The notes under the pieces were generated by a model. That model did not search any database and had not been told where the DNA came from. It saw only the letters and a program-made list of their open reading frames with translations. From a virus: 20,106 nt of DNA. The first letter of the stretch is position 1. Every line of letters begins with the position of its first letter. Below, one piece after another: positions 1 to 7,600 of this stretch. The stretch is taken from IMG/VR virus record IMGVR_UViG_3300017749_000184, positions 1-20,106 of that record; one strand, 5' to 3'. A program made the translations under genes and the position numbers.

Positions 1-773
1 GCACCATTAGCATTTGCGTTACCTGCGTACTTGCCGATTTTTGAGTAACCTTGTTTTTCTGCGAAACAGTAAGCGATATAATCATTACTTGAGGTATTAA
101 CTGCACTAACTGCACCTAAACTAAACACACTTGATGTTGGTGTTGTACTATTCCAAGAACTAGTTGCACTTGGAGCATTTCCTAAATTTAATTGTGATGT
201 TTTAGCGTTACCATTTGCAATATGATAAGTATTCCAATTTGCTGCTGCATCTCTGTCTTTTACTATAATCCATTGTGGTACTGCTCCAAGACCATGTCCA
301 CATGTTAATGCACTACCTGTGCCAGTATAAGACACAATACTAAAACCAGCAGTTTGATTTGCACTAACTGAACTTGTAATACTTCCATCTGTGTTAGATG
401 AAGCTGTGCCACCAGCTTTCCAATTCCATGCTACATACGTTGCACTGTTTTGATTCCAGTATGCTTTATCACCTGATGCTTCTGATCCATCTTCAACTCT
501 AAAACCATCTGATAAAAATGCACTTAAAAAACCAAAACGATCCTGTGCATTAGATCCTTCAGCACCATCGGTGCTAGATGCTAACTCTCCGTTTTCACCA
601 GCACCTCTAACAACATCTAGTAAGTTATGACCTGCCGCATCATCACGGCGTTTACCCCAGACCCAGTCAGGCTGGAATCCCACGCCAGTAATATCTCTAG
701 ATTCATTATCATTACCTGTCCATGTAACAGTGTTAAAATATAAACCTGAATCATCTATAGTCGTGTAAGCCAC
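1..773 (-). CDS. Putative receptor-binding/tail tip protein, 3' end beyond the window
   Basis: This is an open frame of 257 codons without a stop that runs off the left edge. It starts with GTG at 773-771, which shares its first G with the TAG stop of the LamG-SPRY gene. A GGAG ribosome binding site lies 8 bases upstream. The protein begins (V)AYTTIDDSGLYFNTVTWTG, and I recall the MAYTTIDD-type opening as a common N terminus of marine phage structural proteins. Motifs such as FQPDWVWGKRRDD, YVAWNWKAGG and DYIAYCFAEKQGYSK match the repetitive beta-rich family that I know as DUF7483-like. In other phages this domain often follows LamG or SPRY domains in one chain. Its place at the end of the fibre cluster suggests a virion surface adhesin. 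No enzymatic motif is visible. The reading frame and family resemblance are solid, but the role is inferred from context. Confidence 0.8.
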   Translation of the reverse strand, partial: MAYTTIDDSGLYFNTVTWTGNDNESRDITGVGFQPDWVWGKRRDDAAGHNLLDVVRGAGENGELASSTDGAEGSNAQDRFGFLSAFLSDGFRVEDGSEASGDKAYWNQNSATYVAWNWKAGGTASSNTDGSITSSVSANQTAGFSIVSYTGTGSALTCGHGLGAVPQWIIVKDRDAAANWNTYHIANGNAKTSQLNLGNAPSATSSWNSTTPTSSVFSLGAVSAVNTSSNDYIAYCFAEKQGYSKIGKYAGNANANG

Positions 774-785
774 TATCCAAACTCC
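771..785 (-). promoter_or_regulatory. Ribosome binding site and TAGTG stop/start overlap deciding a GTG start
   Basis: GGAG at 785-782 lies 8 bases before the GTG at 773-771. The GTG overlaps the upstream TAG (775-773) by one base. This layout favours termination and reinitiation, and it supports GTG as the start even though no ATG is near. Confidence 0.6.
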
Positions 786-2251
786 GCTAAATTTTTAGAA
801 CATAACGCAAAATAGCCCGAAGGTACAGAATATTCAAAGTTACCATGTCCGTTTGCATCTGCGTTGCCTGATGAGATTGTAAATCCTGTTGGTGGACTTC
901 CAAAATTTGCATAACTAATTTTTAAACCTGATGAACTTAAACTATGTGTAGTGCTACCTAGAAACCATGTAGTATCAGCATCAATGGCTACACCACCTGT
1001 ACCAGATGAACCACTTGTTGGGTCACCACTATTTTGATATGTTCCATTTTTTGCAAAATAAACAAAATTATTATCTAAATCTAAAGCTATACTTATAAGA
1101 TCAGCACTACTAGACCCATAACTACTTCCTGTATATTCTGCTGAATTATTTTTTAAGACCTGTCCGTTTTGACTATAGTATCCAATATTTCGGACTCCTG
1201 ATGCAGTAGATTGTCCAATATAAGAACCTAAGCCTGAAAAGAAAACATCATTAACTATTCCATGTGAGAAATTATTATCTGTTGTGGACATTTTAAATTC
1301 TGCATACCATTTTCCTGAAGTTAATCCAAAAGTAGAAAATTGATTATTATAATTATCTACTGCTGTTCCTGATGATAAATTGCCTTCAGCTAATTGTCCA
1401 TTCCATGAACCACCTCTGCCATCAACACCTGCTACCTGAGATAAAAGTGCGTTATAGGTTGCAAAATTATTTGTGCAAGTATCTGTAGATTGATCTGTTG
1501 CGGCTAGATTAGATGGAGTAAAATCATTGTTGTTTCCAGACACGTCATCACCTAATGCTGAACTATCTTCAAAATCTAGATAATAACCATGACTTCCAAA
1601 AGTTAATCCTGAAACATCAATCGGTTTCCATATTGTCGGACTATCTTCATCAAATTCACCAAATTCTGAAGCATCAGTTGATGTTGTGCCATCCAAAAAC
1701 ACTGCTTCACACATATACCCGTCAAAGTGTTCTGAATTTGCAACACTTTGAAAACCTAATCCAATAGTTGAAGCGTCTGTACCTTTTGACATCATACTTT
1801 CTTGATTTAAAGCTGGGAAATCTGAAGTTGCAAAACTTGTCTCTCTTGTGCCATTTATAAAAAATCTAATTCTATCTGATTGTGTGGAACTATCAGAGTC
1901 CCAGACAACAACAATATTATACCAAGCAGAAAAATCACGGAACACTCTGTTTGTTACTAAATTATCACTATTAGATCCGTCTGATGAACTATATTCTAAT
2001 TGATCTGAACTGTTAAAAAATATTGAAGCAAATTGACTTCCACCGCTATTTCTACAATGTAGTAATCTTTTTGTTGCACCACCACTTGATCTTTTTACCC
2101 AAACAGAAAATGTAAAATTTTTTAAATTACCATTTGATGAATTTATTCTAGTTAATTGTGGACTATCACCATCATTATATCTTATTGAATTAGCTACGTC
2201 ATAACCTGTGTCTTTGATAGAGTTGGTTGCTAAAATTAAGGGTGCGGACAT
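773..2251 (-). CDS. LamG plus SPRY domain tail/receptor-binding protein
   Basis: A 492-residue protein with two beta-sandwich modules. Residues about 20-235 look like a concanavalin A-like LamG domain (FTFSVWVKRS at 46, YNIVVVWD at 111, RIRFFINGTRET at 127, FDGYMCEAVFLDGT at 176). Residues about 300-450 look like a SPRY domain (GKWYAEFKMS at 313, DLISIALDLDNNFVYFAKNG at 384). Both fold types bind carbohydrate or protein ligands and are frequent in marine phage tail appendages. The ATG shares one base with the preceding stop (TAATG), and a GGAGG site lies 4 bases upstream. The C terminus (SGYFALCSKNLAEFG) resembles the linker that in other phages runs directly into the domain encoded by the next gene. 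There is no signal peptide or membrane segment. A host-recognition role is inferred from the folds and the position after the tail fibre. Confidence 0.75.
   Translation of the reverse strand: MSAPLILATNSIKDTGYDVANSIRYNDGDSPQLTRINSSNGNLKNFTFSVWVKRSSGGATKRLLHCRNSGGSQFASIFFNSSDQLEYSSSDGSNSDNLVTNRVFRDFSAWYNIVVVWDSDSSTQSDRIRFFINGTRETSFATSDFPALNQESMMSKGTDASTIGLGFQSVANSEHFDGYMCEAVFLDGTTSTDASEFGEFDEDSPTIWKPIDVSGLTFGSHGYYLDFEDSSALGDDVSGNNNDFTPSNLAATDQSTDTCTNNFATYNALLSQVAGVDGRGGSWNGQLAEGNLSSGTAVDNYNNQFSTFGLTSGKWYAEFKMSTTDNNFSHGIVNDVFFSGLGSYIGQSTASGVRNIGYYSQNGQVLKNNSAEYTGSSYGSSSADLISIALDLDNNFVYFAKNGTYQNSGDPTSGSSGTGGVAIDADTTWFLGSTTHSLSSSGLKISYANFGSPPTGFTISSGNADANGHGNFEYSVPSGYFALCSKNLAEFG
788..794 (-). 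other. Candidate -1 ribosomal frameshift site (A AAT TTA)
   Basis: In the reading frame of the LamG-SPRY gene the bases at 794-788 read A AAT TTA, which fits the X XXY YYZ pattern of -1 slippery heptamers. It sits 12 bases before the TAG stop. A -1 shift here enters exactly the frame of the downstream GTG-started gene and would yield one fused protein. No strong downstream hairpin or pseudoknot is evident. Such heptamers also arise by chance in AT-rich DNA, so this is only a candidate. Confidence 0.25.
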
Positions 2252-2874
2252 TAATCCTCCAATGTTGGAAATTGTCCTAGTGGTCTTGTTACACTTCCGT
2301 CTTCCTGTTCAGTGTAAGTATATAAAGTTTCAAGAGCTGCTGCATCACTAGCATTGTCTATGGCTGTTTCCATTTCATTTGATTTAGTTCTTACCGCTGA
2401 TCTAAATGTTGTGATATTTGATGGTACAGAATAATCAGATACTTCTGTTGCTTTAATAACATACCAATCTGTGGGTGCTAATAAACCTTCAGCTTGTTGT
2501 TTTACAATTCTTTTCTTTTCTGTTTTTAAACCTGTCGTTTTTACATCTCCAACTTCTTTATCACTTGGTAAATCTCCATTATCTGAATCTGCTTGAGTCC
2601 ATAAAGTATCTGCAACATTTTTAGCAGTTGCAGTTCCCCATGATCTAGTGACTTGTCCATCTGCAAAAGTAAAAGATTCATTTGTGTTAACATAATATTC
2701 TTCATTTTTAAAATTAGATGTATTAGTTACTACTTCATAAATACCAATCGCTTCTTTTTCATCTTTTGTCCAAAGTTGAAATATTTTAGCTGGGTATCTT
2801 ACATCACCAATTACTAATGATTTTGGTTGAGTGATGATTTTGTTTATTGTGTTATCTATTACTAATGCGTACAT
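2251..2874 (-). CDS. Tail fibre-associated/assembly-like protein
   Basis: A 207-residue soluble protein. The N terminus (MYALVIDNTINKIITQPKS) and the stretch EGLLAPTDWYVIKATEVSDY with a following FRSAVRTKSNEME (about residues 130-170) resemble the C-terminal region of tail-fibre assembly/DUF4376-like proteins. In those, a TDW motif precedes an R-x-A-[IV]-R helix. The C terminus is acidic with possible helices. It lies 3 bases after the tail fibre stop and overlaps the LamG-SPRY gene by one base, so it is translated with the fibre genes. It could be a fibre chaperone or a small structural part of the tail tip, and the sequence does not decide between these. The ribosome binding site is weak (AGTGAAAG), which suggests coupling to the fibre gene. 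Confidence 0.5.
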   Translation of the reverse strand: MYALVIDNTINKIITQPKSLVIGDVRYPAKIFQLWTKDEKEAIGIYEVVTNTSNFKNEEYYVNTNESFTFADGQVTRSWGTATAKNVADTLWTQADSDNGDLPSDKEVGDVKTTGLKTEKKRIVKQQAEGLLAPTDWYVIKATEVSDYSVPSNITTFRSAVRTKSNEMETAIDNASDAAALETLYTYTEQEDGSVTRPLGQFPTLED

Positions 2875-2877
2875 ATT

Positions 2878-4587
2878 TTAACTTTCACTTAAATTTAATG
2901 TTCTACCTACTTCTTGCCATACAGCTCCATTGTATCTAAATACTAATATATCAGTTTTGCCATCTGCTGAAGTAAATGTTGGTGCAGTTGATGCTGCAAA
3001 TTCAAATACAGTATTAAATGCAATGGTGTGTGAACCATTATAATTAATTTCTAAACAAATAAAAGAACCTTCAGTATTATTTGTAGGTGCAGAAAAAGTT
3101 GTATTTTCAGTTGTTAAATGAAAAGCATTTGGTTTTGCTTGTGCGTCCCAAGCGACTGCGTTTGATGATGAAGTTAATGCTTGTTGGGGTATATACGCAA
3201 GATCATTAAATTTAATTGTTCCTGTTCCTTTTGCAGTAAATTCTAAACCAACATTTGTATCTCCACCTGTTGCAGATAAAACTGGATTGTTTCCAGTTGC
3301 CGCATTGGTGATTGTAAACTCATTTACTGCTGATCCTGTTTCTACAAATTTTAATAATTCTAATGTTCCATTTCCAATAGCGTTACCATTAACATCTAAT
3401 TGACCGCCTAATTGTGGAGTCGTGTCATTTACTATATCTTGAAGAGTTGCAATAGATTGAGTTGCGGCAGTTCCTAGTCCTAAATTAGTTCTAGCTGTAC
3501 CAGCGTTATTTAAGTCAGATAAATTATTTGCAGATGCTAAAAATGAAGAAGCATCTAAAGCTGCATCTTGCCAAGCAGATCCTGAATAAACTTTTAAAGT
3601 ATTGCTTGTCGTATTAAAATATAAATCTCCAGCATTTAAAGAATCTCCATCGTTGTCTGTAGAAGGATCAGATGATTTAGATCCAAGGTAAGTGTCATCA
3701 AAGTTGTCCGCACTCGCTGCAGCTTCTGCTGCACTGGTTGCTGCCGCTGAAGCAGAGTTAGATGCGTTAGTTGCTTGAGTGGATGCTGTAGAAGCAGAGG
3801 TAGATGCGTTACTTGCCTGGGTAGAAGCAGTGGATGCTGAACTTGCGGATGCTGTAGCAGATGATGCTGAAGCAGTTGCAGAACTAGCAGCAGCTGTAGC
3901 AGATGTTGTTGCAGAAGCTGCATCTACTAATAAATCATACTTAGCAGAATTTGCGTTAGTGGTTAAAGGTTGTGAACCAGATGAAGTGTGTACTGTGTTT
4001 ACGATAAATATATTATTTGTAGAAGTATCTTTAACAATATCTCTGGCGTTATAATCTGTTGATGCTGACCAATTTCCAACGAATGTACCTAATTCTTGTG
4101 TAACTGAAATCTCTCCATTTCCATCAAAAGCTAAAATTTTATTTGCTCTATCAGTTGCACCAATAGCAAACTCTGTAGAAGTCATCGTATTTGTTCTTGA
4201 TAACTTAATAGAACGAGTAATTTCTTCTTGCATTTGTTGGATGTTCATTGTTGCACGATCCAGACCCTCTTCGTGAGACTCCGCAGGGAAAGGATCATTA
4301 GCAATATAATCTATTGCTTGTGTTTGCGGGACAGCTCTTCTAAGAACTACAGTCTCTCCAGATGCAGGAATATTACCTGATGTGAAAGTTACACTTCCAC
4401 CCGAAGCATCTCCAGCTCCAGAAACATTGTAATGAGTTGAGATAGTTTTTGTAGTTTCAGATCCTGTGCTACTTCTTATGATAACTTGTAAATCAGAGTC
4501 AGCAAAAATCTTAAAGGTGTAGCTAAAGGCAGTAGTTGATCCATCTCCTGAATATGAATTTCTAACTGTTGTAGATGATATGGTCAT
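2878..4587 (-). CDS. Tail fibre protein with T7 gp17-like N-terminal domain
   Basis: A 569-residue fibre. Residues 1-130 match the T7 gp17-type virion-attachment domain: SYSGDGSTTAFSYTFKIF, then VVLRRAVPQTQAIDY, and a helical segment with DRATMNIQQMQEEITRSI. Residues about 165-222 form a small domain (GNWSASTDYNARDIV ... HTSSGSQPL) often seen in fibre proteins. Residues 223-295 are an Ala/Ser/Thr stalk of heptad repeats. Then comes the common fibre motif NLSDLNNAGTARTNLGLGTAA at 354-374. A beta-rich tip without catalytic residues follows. It presumably trimerises on the tail nozzle and makes the first host contact. The 17 bases before the ATG contain no Shine-Dalgarno-like sequence, which is unusual in this operon. 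T7 gp17 is of similar length (553 residues). Confidence 0.88.
   Translation of the reverse strand: MTISSTTVRNSYSGDGSTTAFSYTFKIFADSDLQVIIRSSTGSETTKTISTHYNVSGAGDASGGSVTFTSGNIPASGETVVLRRAVPQTQAIDYIANDPFPAESHEEGLDRATMNIQQMQEEITRSIKLSRTNTMTSTEFAIGATDRANKILAFDGNGEISVTQELGTFVGNWSASTDYNARDIVKDTSTNNIFIVNTVHTSSGSQPLTTNANSAKYDLLVDAASATTSATAAASSATASASSATASASSASTASTQASNASTSASTASTQATNASNSASAAATSAAEAAASADNFDDTYLGSKSSDPSTDNDGDSLNAGDLYFNTTSNTLKVYSGSAWQDAALDASSFLASANNLSDLNNAGTARTNLGLGTAATQSIATLQDIVNDTTPQLGGQLDVNGNAIGNGTLELLKFVETGSAVNEFTITNAATGNNPVLSATGGDTNVGLEFTAKGTGTIKFNDLAYIPQQALTSSSNAVAWDAQAKPNAFHLTTENTTFSAPTNNTEGSFICLEINYNGSHTIAFNTVFEFAASTAPTFTSADGKTDILVFRYNGAVWQEVGRTLNLSES
3703..3921 (-). repeat. Ala/Ser/Thr heptad repeat stalk in the tail fibre gene
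   Basis: This tract encodes fibre residues 223-295, almost only Ala, Ser and Thr with a few Asn and Gln. ASSATAS occurs twice in a row at residues 234-247 and begins again at 248. A 14-residue unit ASTASTQASNASTS at 251-264 recurs at 265-278 with two changes. The seven-residue period fits a trimeric coiled-coil-like rod. Repetitive DNA of this kind can change copy number by slippage or recombination and so alter fibre length. Confidence 0.75.
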
Positions 4588-4604
4588 AATAATATTTTAT
4601 TTAT

Positions 4605-7600
4605 TTAATACTCTTCTTTTAAATCATTTGAAACTTCTTGCATAGTTTTTTTTATACCTCGTCTATTTCTTTCAACAGCGTTCCTATATTCGTCATTGTT
4701 TAAAAATTCAACTGCCGCCTCTTTAAATTTACCCTTATTTATTAATTCTATTGTTTTTGGCGATTGTCCAACAGATCCTCTATAATATTCATAAAATAAA
4801 GATGATTGCAATTTATCAGAAAAACTAGAAAATGCTGGAATTTTTGTTTGTATTTCATCTAATCTTGATTCGATATCCTCTTTTAAAAACTCTTCAGCTT
4901 GTTTTTGTGTTATTTTCATTCCAGGTTTTATATCTTTTCCATATCTACCATAACCAATAGTTAAATATTCTTCATCTTCAAAAGCTTTTGTAGCTTCTAA
5001 AAATGGCTTACCTTCAAATTTTTTTATAGTTTTAGTTAATCTATCAATAGAAATTAAACCGGTTTTTTGGGGTGGATCATCTCCAACATTATTAAAAAAC
5101 ATACCTGTCATAGAATTTACTATTAAGCTTTTATCAGGCTTAAATGCTGATTGACTATTTCTTTCTATTTGACTTTTGATTTGATCTTTTTCGTCTTCTT
5201 CATCATTTTTTTTGAAAAAAGGCATAGGAAAAAACTCATCAGTGATTCTTTCATCACCTAAACCACGTTTAATTTTACCTGTTTCTTTTATTTTATTTTT
5301 AACAGCTTTCGCAAAATCTGGATATTCTTTTAATGTTTCTCCTAAAGCTTTTGATCTATAAGAATTAATAGTTGCTTTTACCATGAATTTTCTTCCACCC
5401 TCTATATCTAATTCTCCATCGCTTGCTCTTAAATAAGTTTTTGTTTTAAAGAGAGCATCTAATTGTTCATAAAGATTTTTTCCTTTTATTTTTATTTTAC
5501 CTGTATTTTCAGATAACCAGTCTGCTGCTGTTTGACCTTTTTCATTTTTAAAATTTTTAAGTTCAACTCTTTCATACACTTTACGACTTCCTGATATAGG
5601 CACTCTTAATCTTGCTAATTCATAGCGAACAGGGTCTTCTTTTATATCTGATTTTCTTCCTACAAGAGATGGACCTAAAAACCAAAAACCATAAGATGCT
5701 ATTCCGTCTGGATTTAAGTAAAGAGACGTTTTTGTTTTTTCTATAGGCTCACCAGTAATAACATCTCTTTTTGGCTCTAAGTATTCTTTTCCTTTCCCAG
5801 CTCTTTCTAATATTGAATCAAGAAAACCTCTTTCTTCATAATTAATTCTATCAGGCTCTAATAGACCGGGAATACCTTGATTTCTAAATGAAGAAAAAGG
5901 AATATAATTTCCTACAACTCGACCAAGATATCGATTTAATTTTTCGGGATCTGAATCAGTTAAAGCATCTGCAGCTTCAGTAATACCTCTTAAATATAAT
6001 TTATTATTGATTTGTCTTGCAACAGCAGAAAAAGCCATCATAGTACCATTTTCTTTTTCATCGTTATTAATATTTGCCATGTTTTCAAAAATGTCTGCCA
6101 TCATTCCTAAAATTTGAAAACGAGGGTCCATTCTGTTATATGATCTATATTCGATTGATCCGTCTTTATTTTTAACCGCAATAGAATATTCTTGCCAACC
6201 ATTAGCAATCCATTGTCTTTTAATTCTAAAGTCAATAGGTCCACCACCTGTAATTTTAGCATATTTGTTTCCAAGACGATCTTCTACTTGTTCTGTTGCT
6301 AGATGAAAACTATACATCACAACTGAAAAGCCAAACATTTGTCTTCCTATAACTTCTGCTCTTGCTCTTCTATCTCCTGATCTCCATAAATCTTGCATTT
6401 GTTTATGAAATAATCCTAAACCAGGAATCCTTGTTAAGGCGTGTCTCCATAAATTTGTAGGTGTTCTTATAAATGGCGCTAAAAATCTAAACTCAGGATG
6501 TATATTTAAAAAACTTTGTATTCTCCCTCCAATATCATAAGTCGCTCCACCTTTTAAATCATTTGTGTAACTTGCGATTCTTGCATACTGTAAAGCATCT
6601 TCAGCAAGATTATTATCTTTTACATTAGCTCTGCCAAACTTATCAAAACCTTGGCTCATAATTTTATTTGTATTTTCTATACCTTCTTTTGAACTTGGAT
6701 TTAATCCTCTTTCTAATGTGTTGTCTAATGCGTTAGCATATAAACGACCTCTGTAATTCATTTGTTTTAAAAGTTCATCACCTGTCATTAAAAGTTTAGT
6801 TGGAATTTCTACTAATCGACCTATCCAATCTATTGCTGTACCAGCAGCTCCATCAAATCCTAAATTATCTCCACTTATAGGTCGTATAGCTTTTCCATTT
6901 ACTATTCTTAAATTATCTTGTGTTCTTGCAAGAGGATCAAGAATAGCATCACCTTGTTTTAAGGCTAAACCCACAGCTCTAATGGTATCACCCATAGTCA
7001 ACATCATTCCTTTATATTGAGCATAACCTAAACGAGCAGATCTTAAATCAGCTCTAGCTAAACCACCTCCTACTAATTCAAGAGGTTTAATAAAACCCTC
7101 ATATATACCTGATTTCATATTAAGAGCATGAGTGTAAATACCTGAGAGCAAAGAGTTTATGTACAGTGAATTAAAAACATCTACTGTTCTTTTAAATCTA
7201 GACTTTGATACATCACCCACAATCTCTTTATCGGGTGTTACTTCACTAATTTTTTTAGCAATAACCGGGACATTTCCTTCAAAATTTTTTATAATATTAA
7301 CTAATTGTTCTACATCAACTTGTTTTCCAGAACTTGATACTTTTACATTTCCTGCTTGAGTAACTCTTGCAGCGCCTCTAATTTCATTTTTTACATTAAC
7401 AACTGTGTCCTGTAACACCTTGGCAAGCGAAGCGACTTCTTCTCTTGCTTTTTTTGTCCATTTTTTATCATCTTTTCCAAATTTATTTACATAGTTTGCA
7501 GATAACTCTCTTAAACTTAAACCAATATCTTGAATAATAATTTTTGTTGCTAACATTCTTACTGTTGCTGCTTTAGCCTCTTCTCCGCTTCTTGCAGAAG

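Noticed and set aside
1555-1767. Plus-strand open frames opposite the structural genes (also at 7159-7359, 8182-8382, 9594-9824, 10778-10981, 11682-11876, 14757-14957, 16643-16831 and 17056-17301)
   Set aside because: Each lies fully inside a well-supported minus-strand gene. The products are low-complexity or show no family features, and none has upstream signals.
3779-4054. Plus-strand frame giving an Ala/Val/Asp/Glu-rich peptide, and a minus-strand Leu/Gln-rich frame at 3636-3923
   Set aside because: Both are other-frame readings of the Ala/Ser/Thr repeat in the fibre gene. Composition follows from the GCA/TCT codons, and neither has a ribosome binding site or a sensible domain.
1-4587. 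Diversity-generating retroelement variable repeat, considered because the head genes resemble BPP-1
   Set aside because: No reverse transcriptase or template repeat is in the window, and the receptor-binding proteins are LamG, SPRY and DUF7483-like rather than ending in a C-type lectin fold. Neighbouring sequence could still hold one.
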